Part shown: positions 44,777 through 53,818 of the stretch, piece by piece
Layout of the letters: each line of letters opens with the position of its first letter
Position numbering within the stretch: the first letter of the stretch is position 1
From: Rhodospirillaceae bacterium
GTDB taxonomy: Bacteria > Pseudomonadota > Alphaproteobacteria > UBA8366
Reading direction: 5' to 3'
DNA: 64,000 nt
Assembly (NCBI GenBank): GCA_002716125.1
Contig: PAZH01000067.1
Coordinates: 54,927-118,926 of the forward strand
Made by a program: the position numbers and the translations under genes
Notes under the pieces: generated by a model
What the model was told of the DNA's origin: nothing
What the model saw: only the letters and a program-made list of their open reading frames with translations
Databases searched by the model: none

Positions 44777-45586
44777 CTAGAAAGGTCGCTCTCCGGCGAT
44801 GGTGACGCGGTGCATGAAACGCGGTTCCTCGCCATAGTCGTGGACGGCGTAATGCATCGCACATCGGTTGTCCCACATAACAACGTCACCCGGGCGCCAC
44901 TGATGGCGGTACATTCGGTCGGGATTGGGACTCTGTTGATAGAGAAAATCGAGCAGCGGGCGACTTTCTTCCTCGGTCATCCCTTCGAAACTGGGGGTTA
45001 ATTCTTCATTGCCGATGAAGAGGGCCTTACGGCCGGTTTCCGGATGCGTGCGCACCGCCGGGTGATACGTATAGGGGACCTCGCCGTCATGCCCGGTGCG
45101 TTTCGCCATCTTGGCGCCGCTATATTTGACGCGCTTTCCGTCGAGAAAAGATTTCATGCCGTCGGAAAGGGCGTCGTACGCCAAATACTGATTGCACCAC
45201 ATTGTATCGCCACCGGTCGTGGGGAGCTCTCTTGCGGCGAGGATCGAAAGCGCGGGCGGCCGCTCCAGATAGGGCGAATCCGCGTGCCAATATTCCGTCG
45301 GCGTGTTGTCTTTACCCCGATTGCGGACCCGCAGGATACCCGGATAACCTTCGAGATAGGTGAGCATCGGCGTGACCATGATCTCACCCCAACGTCCGGC
45401 AAACTTCAATAGAGACGCATCGTCCAACGCCTGATCCGGGAAGACGAGCATACAACGGTTGAAAAGTGCGCTCCGGATCTTCTCGAAATCCGGGTCGCTC
45501 AAAGTTGCGAGATCGACACCACGAACGGCGGAGCCCACCGCTGTTGTAAGCGGCGTTATCACGAGACTAGCAATCTCAGTCGTCAT
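44777..45586 (-). CDS. TauD/TfdA dioxygenase, 3 of 4
   Basis: This is a 269-residue Fe(II)/2-oxoglutarate dioxygenase with H101-x-D103 (EYWHADSPY) and distal His in NRCAMHYAV. The segment FYHPAVRTHPETGRKAL-like (here YTYHPAVRTHPETGRKALF) is typical of TauD-type enzymes. Its ATG overlaps the stop of the thioesterase gene by ATGA (45583-45586), so they are translationally coupled. With the LLM monooxygenase downstream it forms an oxygenase cluster. Substrate unknown. Confidence 0.86.
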   Translation of the reverse strand: MTTEIASLVITPLTTAVGSAVRGVDLATLSDPDFEKIRSALFNRCMLVFPDQALDDASLLKFAGRWGEIMVTPMLTYLEGYPGILRVRNRGKDNTPTEYWHADSPYLERPPALSILAARELPTTGGDTMWCNQYLAYDALSDGMKSFLDGKRVKYSGAKMAKRTGHDGEVPYTYHPAVRTHPETGRKALFIGNEELTPSFEGMTEEESRPLLDFLYQQSPNPDRMYRHQWRPGDVVMWDNRCAMHYAVHDYGEEPRFMHRVTIAGERPF

Positions 45587-45990
45587 TCGATGGCCTCATC
45601 TCCATTACGGCTGTGCACGAGCAGGGCCGCCCGAACGTTTTCCGGCACCGGTTTGGCTTCTTGGTCATCGTAGTTGAAATAGACATAAGTCGCGGTCCCC
45701 TTTGCACAAAGACGCTCACCTTGCCAAAGCTCTTCATAGAGGGTGAAGCTTTTGGTGCCGACCTTATCGACCCAGGTCCGCACGACGGCGGGATCCTGGA
45801 AATACGTCTGCGCCAAATAGTCGACATTCATGTTGACCAATGCGACCCGCCAGTTCTTGAAGTCCAAGTCCGGCGTCAGGACCCGGAATATCTCGGTCCG
45901 ACCACCCTCGAACCAAATCGGAATGACCGTGTTGTTGATGTGCCCGGCGCCGTCCGTCTCTGACACCCGGGGGATTATGGGTGTTTCGAT
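45583..45990 (-). CDS. HotDog-fold acyl-CoA thioesterase
   Basis: This is a 135-residue thioesterase from ATG 45990 (12 residues into a longer open frame). It has the 4-hydroxybenzoyl-CoA thioesterase-like signature SETDGAGHINNTVIPIWFEGGR. The expected Asp and His-Asn-Asn are present. It hydrolyses an acyl-CoA, perhaps recycling CoA for the adjacent dioxygenase pathway. Stop overlaps the dioxygenase start. Confidence 0.8.
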   Translation of the reverse strand: METPIIPRVSETDGAGHINNTVIPIWFEGGRTEIFRVLTPDLDFKNWRVALVNMNVDYLAQTYFQDPAVVRTWVDKVGTKSFTLYEELWQGERLCAKGTATYVYFNYDDQEAKPVPENVRAALLVHSRNGDEAIE

Positions 45991-46147
45991 CATGGGGTGT
46001 GAATCTTGTTCGGTTCGGTTAGGCAAAAATCAATTGATTTGAACGAGAAGCCTAATGATAGAATGTGCATCGATAATCATGCCCCGATGTCGTGGATGCC
46101 CGCCCGGGCGCTAACGCAATTTTACTCAGTAGGTACTTAGAGAGCAT

Positions 46148-47593
46148 ATGGCATTAGACCAAACCCCGGAGGGGCTTTACCTCCTGCCTTCCGCACAAAA
46201 GCATGCGGATGGTACGCCCAGGTTCACGCTCAGCTTGCCGCCGTCGTACAATGCCGATCCGGGCCTCTCATTGCTCGCGAAGTTAGAAGCGGAACACGCC
46301 GGGTTTTAGTTTACGACCCGCGCTTTCTTTGATCGTCATTTGCAGGCCGGCGATATCTTTTTTGATGTCGGCGCGCATTTCGGTCTCTACGCGATGGGCG
46401 CGGCAACGCGTTTGCCGGGCGAGGTCCGTGTGATCGGCTTCGAGCCGCATCCAATGAACGTGCTGTCGGCCTTGCGCCAACTTGGCCACAACCGCCTTCA
46501 AAACAGTGTCGAGATTGTCTGCTCCGCGGTTGGCGCCGCGCCAGGCTTCGGCAAGCTATGGCCCTTTTCGACGATGGGAAACTTCGTGTCCGCGGAACGG
46601 CCGGCCGACGCGTTCGAAGACAACCCGCCGCTGAGCGTTCCGATCCTCTCGTTGGACATGTTCGTGGACCAACGCGCGGATTTAGCCGAAGGTCGGATTC
46701 TCCTGAAGATCGACGTTGAAGGCTTTGAGCCGGAGGTTCTGGCCGGCGCCGACAACCTGCTCGCATCAGGGCGGGTCGCGGCGCTCATTCTGGAGAAGAG
46801 CGACTTCTATGCGACACCGGAGCGCGCGCCGGTTTTCCAAGCGATGATCGAGCGGTTGGAAGGCTATGGATATCGTATTCGTTGGTTTCCGCATCTCCAC
46901 ATGCCGAGCGCACTGATCCCATGGGTGAATGGTAACGAGACCGGCAACCTTGTGGCTTTAGCACCGGATTTCGAAGCTGACCCGATCTATGATGGGCCGG
47001 CTGTCGATTATGCCGGTCTGCCCCCGCCAATGCAGGAGACATTTTCTGCAGCGGACCAAGTCCTGCTGACGCAAAGACTTATCGAGGCGAAGGCCACCGA
47101 TGGTTGGCGATGGGCCAATCCAAAGAACACGGAAGACGGGTCCGATCTTAGAGCCTCGCTCGCCAAAACGCATATTCAATCAAGCGACCGTGTGTTGGAC
47201 CTCGGCGCGGGACTCATGAAGCCGCTTTTCGGCATGCGAATGAACAATACATACACACCGGTCGACCTGGTTCGGTTTTCGAAAACAACAGTGTTGGCCG
47301 ATCTGAACGACAATGGATTTCCGGAAGGCGAATGGGATTGTGCTTTAGCGCTGGCCCTGCTCGAACATATCCATGACGTACCGGCATTGCTGACAAAGGT
47401 AAGAGCATCATGCCAGCGGCTGATCTGTATCTATATCTGCCAAGAGGATGTCGGCGAGGTGGAAGTGAGGCGCGCGAATGGCTTCTTCAACGATTTCAGC
47501 CGCGCCGAGTTACGAGGTTTCTTCGAAGCCGCCGGCTGGCGGGTCGCCGTTTCGGCGACGGAAGGCGTCGGCACGCTTTTCGTTTGTGAATAA
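46148..47593 (+). pseudogene. FkbM methyltransferase fused to a second methyltransferase, with in-frame TAG
   Basis: The ATG at 46148 (GAGAG upstream) opens 481 codons broken once, by TAG at 46307-46309 (codon 54). Before it is HAGF and after it FTTRAFFDRHLQAGDIFFDVGAHFG, the FkbM entry with DVGAHFG as the AdoMet motif. Residues about 290-481 are a second class I methyltransferase (VLDLGAGLMKP, LALLEHIHDVP). This is therefore a two-domain fusion. The stop is not associated with a frameshift, so the reading frame is intact throughout. Either it is a young pseudogene (CAG or TGG to TAG) or the TAG is read through. FkbM enzymes O-methylate sugars or small molecules; the target is unknown. Confidence 0.8.
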
Positions 47594-47602
47594 ACTTCGC
47601 CG

Positions 47603-48022
47603 CTAACTTTGCATCAATTCGATGCTGACTCCGTCGGGTGCCGCGATGTAGCACAACGCGCTGCCGTTAACCCCGGTCTTCAGTTCAACGGGAAACGTCA
47701 CGCCCTTCGCCCGTAGCTCATCGCAAAACGCTTTGAGATCGCCGTTGTACAAAAAACCGAAGTGATCCGTGCCCCATTCGTTATGACTGGAGAAATCGTC
47801 GTATTTCCGGACCGGTTTGGCCGGTGTGGGGTCCTCACCCGGGCGACGGCCGCGAATGATGATAATCTTGCCGCCCACTTCCGTGAAAATCTGCGGCGCA
47901 CCGCGCGCGACCGTATCGGCGGTGATTTCCGCCCCGAGCATTTCAACGTACCACGCGGCAGTGTTGTGCGGGTTTTCCGCAATGATGTGGATATGGTCGA
48001 ACTCGAGCGGTGGTTTCGTCAT
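47603..48022 (-). CDS. VOC-family glyoxalase-like protein
   Basis: This is a 139-residue vicinal-oxygen-chelate protein from ATG 48022. It has the LEFDHIHIIAENPHNTAAWYVEMLG beta-alpha start, a metal-binding His (FDHIHI), and the second half TDHFGFLYNGDLKAF with GVSIELMQ at the end. Function is not specified; typical members bind Fe or Mn and act on diols, glyoxals or antibiotics. It stands alone, downstream of the fused methyltransferase gene and convergent with it. Confidence 0.82.
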   Translation of the reverse strand: MTKPPLEFDHIHIIAENPHNTAAWYVEMLGAEITADTVARGAPQIFTEVGGKIIIIRGRRPGEDPTPAKPVRKYDDFSSHNEWGTDHFGFLYNGDLKAFCDELRAKGVTFPVELKTGVNGSALCYIAAPDGVSIELMQS

Positions 48023-48182
48023 GTCTGAGCCCTCAATCGTCAATACGGGAATAAGGATAGCGTTTCGGCCGCAACGGGACAGATGCGTTAATAAACTCTA
48101 AACCTTTAGCCTCTAATGTACGCGGCGAGGGATTACGACACGTCGTCTGGCGGCACGACGGGTATGCCAGACGAGGTGTGAT

Positions 48183-48491
48183 TTGGAATATGTCATAAGG
48201 TCCGAAAACGGACAGATCGAAGCCCAAATTATGGGCCGTCTTACCTTCGAAACGAAATCCTCTTGTGGGAAACTCATATCCGAGCTTGCGGCCCAGGAAC
48301 CGAAAGAAGCCGTGATAGACTTGCGCGATGTCGGCTTTCTCGACTCCGCCGGATTGGGGTTCTTACTGCGAGCGCAAGATGTGCTGCATCGGAAAGGCGC
48401 TCAGCTGACACTTCGTGTCCCGAACGACGGACAGACGAAAAAAATGCTCTCCATGTCGAAATTCGACGAGTTAATCCCGTTCGTTCAATAA
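48183..48491 (+). CDS. STAS-domain anti-sigma-factor antagonist
   Basis: This is a 102-residue SpoIIAA/RsbV-like STAS protein. The TTG start at 48183 is chosen on frame. The phosphorylatable Ser is S55 in FLDSAGLGFLL, preceded by the conserved DLRDV. It should be controlled by a serine kinase/phosphatase pair and relieve an anti-sigma factor; no such partner is adjacent. It could equally belong to a general-stress or type VI-associated switch. It is convergent with the OYE-type gene, ending 4 bases before it. Confidence 0.75.
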   Translation: MEYVIRSENGQIEAQIMGRLTFETKSSCGKLISELAAQEPKEAVIDLRDVGFLDSAGLGFLLRAQDVLHRKGAQLTLRVPNDGQTKKMLSMSKFDELIPFVQ

Positions 48492-48495
48492 TCGA

Positions 48496-50508
48496 CTACA
48501 TCACATGGCAGAGGCGCAGCGCGTCGTAGACGGCAGCGGCAATATTACGGCTGGTGACCGCATCGCCAATCCGATGGAGCTCAAAGGCGTCTTTGGAGAG
48601 TTGGCGGCTGTTTGACAGCAGCGCCTCCAGATCGGTCACACCGTCGTTTCCAGAGTGTGCCCGCAATGCGTGATACAGGTCGTCCGCAGGGATGGTTCCA
48701 TGTTCGACGACAATCTGATCGACCGTACGCGTGTTCGTTCGACCCGTTGCTTCATTGACGAACGTGGCAGTCAAACGGTTGCCGCTCTTCTCGATTCGCG
48801 CCAATCGATGATCGAACGTCATCTCGACTTCAAGCTCGTAAATGCGTTGCTTCCAGATCGCTCGCTCGGCATAGGTCAACTCAGCTGCCATCTCACCGTC
48901 GATCGAGACGAAGCGCGTCTCTGCGCCCGAGATAGCAGCATGCTCGGCACATTGCAGAGCGGGATGCCGGCCGGTGCCATCATAGACGAGAACCGAGCCA
49001 CCGACCGGGCCGCTCCCCGTTAGAAAATCCCAAGCGCTCGTCGCGTGCTCGACGCCGTCCAGCCACTCCAGATCGGGAATCCCCCCCGTCGCGATGATAA
49101 CAATATCGGGGTTCTGGGCGAGAACATCTTCGGGCTCGGCGAAAATATTCGTGCGGATATCCGCACCGAGACGCTCGATTTCGTTGGCGCGCCAATCGAT
49201 AACGCCAGCCAAGTCACCACGCCAACTCGCTTGGGCACCCATGAGGACCTGCCCACCAAGTCTCGGTGCGGCTTCAAAAAGTGTGACGTCATGTCCGCGC
49301 TCGCCAAGGACGCGGGCGGCTTCCAAACCGGCGGGGCCACCGCCGACGACAACGGCGGTACGGACCGGTCCCGCCGTCCGCTCGACCAATTGCGGCATTG
49401 TTAACTCACGCCCCGTGGCCGCGTTGTGGAGGCAGACCGGCCGTTGCGGCGACATGCAGTGCGTAGCGCCGACACAGGGCCGGATTTCATCCTCGCGGCC
49501 ATCCGCCAGTTTGTTGACGAGTTGCGGATCTGCGATATGCGCGCGCGTCATGGCGACCATGTCCAGCAAGCCTTCCTGGATCGCGTAACGCGCTGTCGCA
49601 ATGTCGGTGATGCGGGCCGCGTGGAAGACCGGCAAGCTGACTTCGCGCTTAAAGGCGCCGACGGATTGCAGCCAGGGCGCGATGGGTGATGCCATGCCTG
49701 GCATGTTGTCGACGGCCAGGCCCAACAAGGTGTCCATGCGGCCATAATTACCGTTGAAGAAATCGATATAGCCGGAACGTTCGAAAATATGCGCAGCCTC
49801 GATACATTCTTCTTGGCTGAGACCGTCCTTCATCGCTTCATCGACCGCGCAGCGAAATCCCACCAGAAATTCATCGCCCGCTTGCCGACGGATTTCTTCA
49901 AAAACGATGAGACCGAACCGACATCTATTTTCGAGCGATCCGCCATAACGATCTGTCCGCTTGTTCGTCGCCGGCGAGAGGAACTGACCAATCAGATGTG
50001 AGTTGCCGAGCGTCTCAATACCGTCGAGACCGCCTTCCTTGCAACGTCGCGCCGCGGCGCCATATGCCGAGACCACGCGAGCGATATCATGATCGTCCAT
50101 TTCCTTCGGAAAACTTCGATGTAACGTCTCGCGAATCGCGGACGGGCCAATGGTTGGCAGCCAATGCCCCTGATAGGGCTCGCCGCGCCGGCCAAGATGC
50201 GTGATCTGGCACATGATGGCGGCGCCGTGTTTGTGGACGCGCTCCGAGAACTGCTGCAGATAAGGGATAACTTCATCGTCGCCGACATAAAGTTGTTGGA
50301 AAACCGACGGTGAATCCGGCGCGACATTCGAAGAACCGCCGAACATTGTGAGTCCGATCCCGCCTTTCGCCTTCTCTTCGTGATAACGTTGGTAACGTTC
50401 TTTCGGCATGCCGCCTTCCTCAAGGCCGCAGGCGTGACTCGTACTCATGAACCGATTCCGGAAAGTGACATGACGGACGGTCAGAGGCTTAAATAGAGGA
50501 TCGGTCAT
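48496..50508 (-). CDS. OYE-type demethylase/dehydrogenase with FAD and NAD(P) domains
   Basis: This 670-residue enzyme has an old-yellow-enzyme TIM barrel (1-340), a 4Fe-4S segment and a pyridine-nucleotide-disulfide FAD/NAD domain (VVVGGGPAGLEAARV, about 385-400). It is of the trimethylamine-dehydrogenase/dienoyl-CoA-reductase group. The cluster ligands are C345, C351 and C359, but the second of the usual four is Ala (A348 in RPCVGATHC). That substitution also occurs in N-methylproline demethylase-like members as I recall, so it may be family-typical. These enzymes oxidatively demethylate N-methylated amines. It is divergent from the U155 GrdB-like selenoprotein, with a shared 106-bp promoter region. 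Confidence 0.85.
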   Translation of the reverse strand: MTDPLFKPLTVRHVTFRNRFMSTSHACGLEEGGMPKERYQRYHEEKAKGGIGLTMFGGSSNVAPDSPSVFQQLYVGDDEVIPYLQQFSERVHKHGAAIMCQITHLGRRGEPYQGHWLPTIGPSAIRETLHRSFPKEMDDHDIARVVSAYGAAARRCKEGGLDGIETLGNSHLIGQFLSPATNKRTDRYGGSLENRCRFGLIVFEEIRRQAGDEFLVGFRCAVDEAMKDGLSQEECIEAAHIFERSGYIDFFNGNYGRMDTLLGLAVDNMPGMASPIAPWLQSVGAFKREVSLPVFHAARITDIATARYAIQEGLLDMVAMTRAHIADPQLVNKLADGREDEIRPCVGATHCMSPQRPVCLHNAATGRELTMPQLVERTAGPVRTAVVVGGGPAGLEAARVLGERGHDVTLFEAAPRLGGQVLMGAQASWRGDLAGVIDWRANEIERLGADIRTNIFAEPEDVLAQNPDIVIIATGGIPDLEWLDGVEHATSAWDFLTGSGPVGGSVLVYDGTGRHPALQCAEHAAISGAETRFVSIDGEMAAELTYAERAIWKQRIYELEVEMTFDHRLARIEKSGNRLTATFVNEATGRTNTRTVDQIVVEHGTIPADDLYHALRAHSGNDGVTDLEALLSNSRQLSKDAFELHRIGDAVTSRNIAAAVYDALRLCHVM

Positions 50509-50614
50509 ACGGATTAATTTCGAGATTCAACAAGATTACGATCTATATAAAAGTATAACTCAGGCGGAAAAATCGTAGGGACCGCCATAATCGCATGTAG
50601 AAGGATTTCAATCT

Positions 50615-51871
50615 ATGGCCCGGCTAGAAACAATACCCTCCGGCGAACAAAAAATGATGATTGAGCTGGATTGCTCCGGATTTGAGGGACGGGAGCCTTT
50701 CGTAGCGCCCAAACCTTTGTCGGAGCGCCGCATTTCGATCATTTCGACGGCGGCACTGAATATGCGGGACGATGCGATTTATCAGCGGGATGCCACCGAT
50801 TATCGGATCATTCCAGGCGACGTGGACCCAGCCGATGTGGTGATGAGCCATGTTTCGGTGAATTTCGACCGGACGGGGTTTCAACAGGATTTGAACGTCT
50901 GCTTCCCGATCGAGCGTTTGCACGAACTCGCCAATGACGGCGTCATTGGTTCGGTCGCGAATTACCATTTCACGGTATCGGGCGCCGCACATCCGAGCGA
51001 CCTCGATGATTCGGCGCGCGCGATGGCGCGCACGATGAAAGAGGACGGCGTCGACACCGTTTTGCTGGTTCCGATATGACCCAAATGCACGCGCGCCGTT
51101 GGCGGGCTTGGCGTTATTTTTGAAGAAGAAGGGCTGGCAACTACGCAAATCAGCTTGATCCGTATACACACCGAGAAGACGAATCCGCCGCGGGCCCTTT
51201 GGGTGCCGTTCGAACTTGGTCGCCCTCTCGGGGTGCCAAATGACGCCGCTTTTCAGCAACGCGTCTTGAGGGCGGCATTCGCATTGCTTGACCGCGAAGA
51301 AGGACCGGTGCTTGTCGATTATCCAGAAGACGTGCCCGATGGCGCCGACGGTCTCAGTGAAGACGAAATGACCGGAATGGTTTGTCCCATCGACCTGCCG
51401 CGCATGCCCGATGCGAATGCGCCGGCGAGCGAGCTCGGCCAAGCGCTTTTCGCGGAAATGGATAGTCTGGCGCCGTGGTACGACCTTGCTGTTCGCACCC
51501 GTGGTCGCACGACGGTCGGGCCGAGCGAGCTGGACTTGAAGGTTGCCGCAAAATTTGTCGCAGACTTTCTGGACGACCAGGAAACACCGGCCCCTCGCGA
51601 CGATCTGGTCAAGGGTCGGGTTCTGAAACTCGCGTATGAGGATCTAAAGGCCTATTACGGCGAAGCGATTACCGCCCAACCAGGATACGGGACAAGCTTA
51701 CGGGTCGAGAATTGGCTGTTTAACGAAACCGCCTTCGGCAAGGTTCTCTGGACCCTGCGCCGCATTTGCCGCGAGAGTGACGACGAGTACTATCAATACC
51801 TGGGGCGGAACTCGATCGTGCCCGACCGACAAGTCGATCTCGTGGAACGTGCTGCACAAGTTGCGGAGTAG
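50615..51871 (+). CDS. GrdB-like selenoprotein, Sec at residue 155 (UPKC)
   Basis: This 418-residue protein is read through TGA 51077-51079. The first half is family-typical (RISIISTAALN, SHVSVNFDRTGFQQDLNVCFP, ISVHF-like regions). The text after the TGA (PKCTRAVGGLGVIFEEEG) matches the redox end of GrdB-like proteins, which have Sec or Cys there, giving U155-P-K-C158. The C-terminal 200 residues (PFELGRPLG, EVDLVERAAQV region) continue in frame to TAG 51869-51871. A GU-loop hairpin follows the UGA at 18 nt. No GrdA/GrdCDE partners are adjacent; the OYE-type gene is divergent and a TauD dioxygenase follows in 23 bp. It is presumably an orphan redox protein. Standard tools would stop at residue 154. 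Confidence 0.85.
51091..51107 (+). promoter_or_regulatory. SECIS-like hairpin of the second GrdB-like selenoprotein
   Basis: GCGCGCC (51091-51097) pairs with GGCGGGC (51101-51107) apart from one internal G-G mismatch, leaving the loop GUU. The loop G at 51098 is 18-19 nt past the UGA, within the usual window, and begins the loop. The stem is GC-rich and the loop is short, so it is a fair but not perfect match to the bacterial SECIS rules. Confidence 0.5.
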
Positions 51872-51894
51872 TTTCGACGGGAGCCAATTGCTCG

Positions 51895-52923
51895 ATGACC
51901 GACAACGCCCCCATTCACGACGGTACGGATTGGCGCGGAAGCGATTTCTCAGAAGCCCGAAGTTGGGTCCTTCCATTGGATGCGACGATGGCATCCGAGA
52001 TACTGCGCGCTACCGAACAGGTGCTCGCCGCAGGGCTGCGATATTGGGAAGTGACCCGCGACACATTTCCCATTCCTCAATGCGAGCCGACTTTACGACA
52101 TGCTCTCGAGGCACTGGAGACGGGGCGCGGCTTTACCGTTCTGTCGGGCTTTCCGGTCGACCGTCTTTCTGCGGACGAAGCGCGCATCGCGTACGCAGGT
52201 GTCTGCAGTTATTTCGGCAACCCGATCGTGCAGAACGGTGCAGCGGAGCGCATGGTCGACGTGCGGGATATCGGTCGCGAGTACAGTCATCGCTCACGCG
52301 GCTATAGCGGTACGGCGTTACTGCCGTTCCACACCGACGGCACAAAGGGCGAGTCGGAAATGCTTCACTACACCGGCTTGCTCTGTCTGGAGACCGCAGC
52401 CGAAGGCGGATTGAGCGCGATCGCCAGTGCCACGACCGTCTACAATGAGGTCATTACCCGACGGCCTGAATTGATGCCGGTGCTGAAGCGCGGTTATCAT
52501 CACCACCGTCAAGGCGATCATCCCGCCGATCATTCTCCGATTTCGGCGGAGCGGATCCCTGTTTTCAGTTTTAGCAACGGATTGCTGCATTGCCGGTTCA
52601 ACCGAAACAACATGGAATGGGCGGGGCGCGAAGGCGTTGCCCTGAATGACCTCGAACGCGATGCGCTCGCTTTCGTGGATGAGATTGTTGCCGATCCAGA
52701 CACCCCGTTATCTATGGATTTAAGAAAGGGTGATCTTCAGATCATCAACAACTTCACAATTCTACATTCCCGGAGCGAATATATTGATGCGCCCGACCGG
52801 AAGCGGCACCTCTTGCGGTTATGGCTCAACAATCCCAAGGCGCGTCGGGACGGACACAAACTGGTAGAGCTTTTCGCGGCGCCTGAAAGTCGTTTCTCTG
52901 ACCTTGCATGGCGTGACGCGTGA
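51895..52923 (+). CDS. Fe(II)/2-oxoglutarate dioxygenase, gamma-butyrobetaine-like, 4 of 4
   Basis: This is a 342-residue TauD-superfamily protein with H146-x-D148 in LLPFHTDGTK and the distal His in TILHSRSEYID, then the RHLLRLWL Arg. The spacing resembles gamma-butyrobetaine and Taud-like long enzymes that act on carnitine-type or quaternary amine substrates. It starts 23 bases after the selenoprotein stop and precedes the LLM gene by 20 bases, so this is a plausible four-gene operon with the sulfatase. Confidence 0.85.
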   Translation: MTDNAPIHDGTDWRGSDFSEARSWVLPLDATMASEILRATEQVLAAGLRYWEVTRDTFPIPQCEPTLRHALEALETGRGFTVLSGFPVDRLSADEARIAYAGVCSYFGNPIVQNGAAERMVDVRDIGREYSHRSRGYSGTALLPFHTDGTKGESEMLHYTGLLCLETAAEGGLSAIASATTVYNEVITRRPELMPVLKRGYHHHRQGDHPADHSPISAERIPVFSFSNGLLHCRFNRNNMEWAGREGVALNDLERDALAFVDEIVADPDTPLSMDLRKGDLQIINNFTILHSRSEYIDAPDRKRHLLRLWLNNPKARRDGHKLVELFAAPESRFSDLAWRDA

Positions 52924-52943
52924 TCAGGGAGAAATAGGATTTC

Positions 52944-53789
52944 ATGCAATTCGGCGTAACCATGTTCGTCACCGATTACTCGATCGGCGCGGCGGAATTC
53001 GCAGTGGCGGTCGAAGAACGGGGATTCGACGCGCTTTTCGTGCCGGATCACACCCACATTCCGGCAGCGCGCACGTCCTCTTTCGCCGGCGGCGGCGACT
53101 TACCGCCGGACTACATCCGCAATCTGGATATGTTTGCCACCCTGACCGCAGCGGCAGCCGTTACAACGCGGATTCGGCTCGGCACCGGCATCTGCCTTGT
53201 TGTCGAGCGCGACCCGATCGTCACCGCCAAGCAGGTGGCGAGCCTCGATCACCTTTCCGGCGGGCGGGTCGATTTTGGGATCGGCGGCGGCTGGAATCGT
53301 GAAGAGATGGAAAACCACGGCACGCCATGGCACCGCCGTTGGAAGATCGTGCGCGAACGTATCGAAGCGATGAAGGCGATTTGGACGGCTGAAGAAGCCA
53401 GCTATGAAGGTGAGTTCGTGAATTTCGAACGAATATGGTCTTGGCCGAAGCCGGTTCAGAAACCGCATCCGCCCATTTATGTCGGCGGCGACGCGCCCGG
53501 CACTTTCAAGCGTGTTCTGCGGTACGGTGATGGATGGATTCCATCGCTTGGCGGCGCACACGACAGCGACGCGCTTAAGCTTGAACGCTTGAGCGAACTC
53601 GCAGCATTGGCGCGGGCGGAGGGCCGCACACCCTTTCCGATTACAACGAACGCGACGCCGCGCGACCATGCAGCCATCGAAACGCTGGAAGCGGCGGGAG
53701 TCACGCGGTGCCTCTTCGGGTTAAAGTCGGCACCCGCTGACGAGGTCTTGCCGCGTCTCGACAAACTCGCAAAGTTTCTCAAATTGTAG
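52944..53789 (+). CDS. LLM-class flavin-dependent oxidoreductase
   Basis: This is a 281-residue luciferase-like monooxygenase (possible F420 or FMN cofactor). The N-terminal MQFGVTMFVTDYSIGAAEFA and the FGIGGGWNREEMENHG segment are typical of the TIGR03619-type group. It contains no conserved Cys. Substrate unknown. It is co-oriented with the dioxygenase and sulfatase. Confidence 0.83.
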   Translation: MQFGVTMFVTDYSIGAAEFAVAVEERGFDALFVPDHTHIPAARTSSFAGGGDLPPDYIRNLDMFATLTAAAAVTTRIRLGTGICLVVERDPIVTAKQVASLDHLSGGRVDFGIGGGWNREEMENHGTPWHRRWKIVRERIEAMKAIWTAEEASYEGEFVNFERIWSWPKPVQKPHPPIYVGGDAPGTFKRVLRYGDGWIPSLGGAHDSDALKLERLSELAALARAEGRTPFPITTNATPRDHAAIETLEAAGVTRCLFGLKSAPADEVLPRLDKLAKFLKL

Positions 53790-53818
53790 AGACTGGTTTC
53801 ATTTTTCGGACGACCGCA

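Noticed and set aside
30424..51079. Complete glycine, sarcosine or betaine reductase system
   Set aside because: Only GrdB-like proteins were found. There is no GrdA-type selenoprotein, no GrdC/GrdD and no thioredoxin pair in the window.
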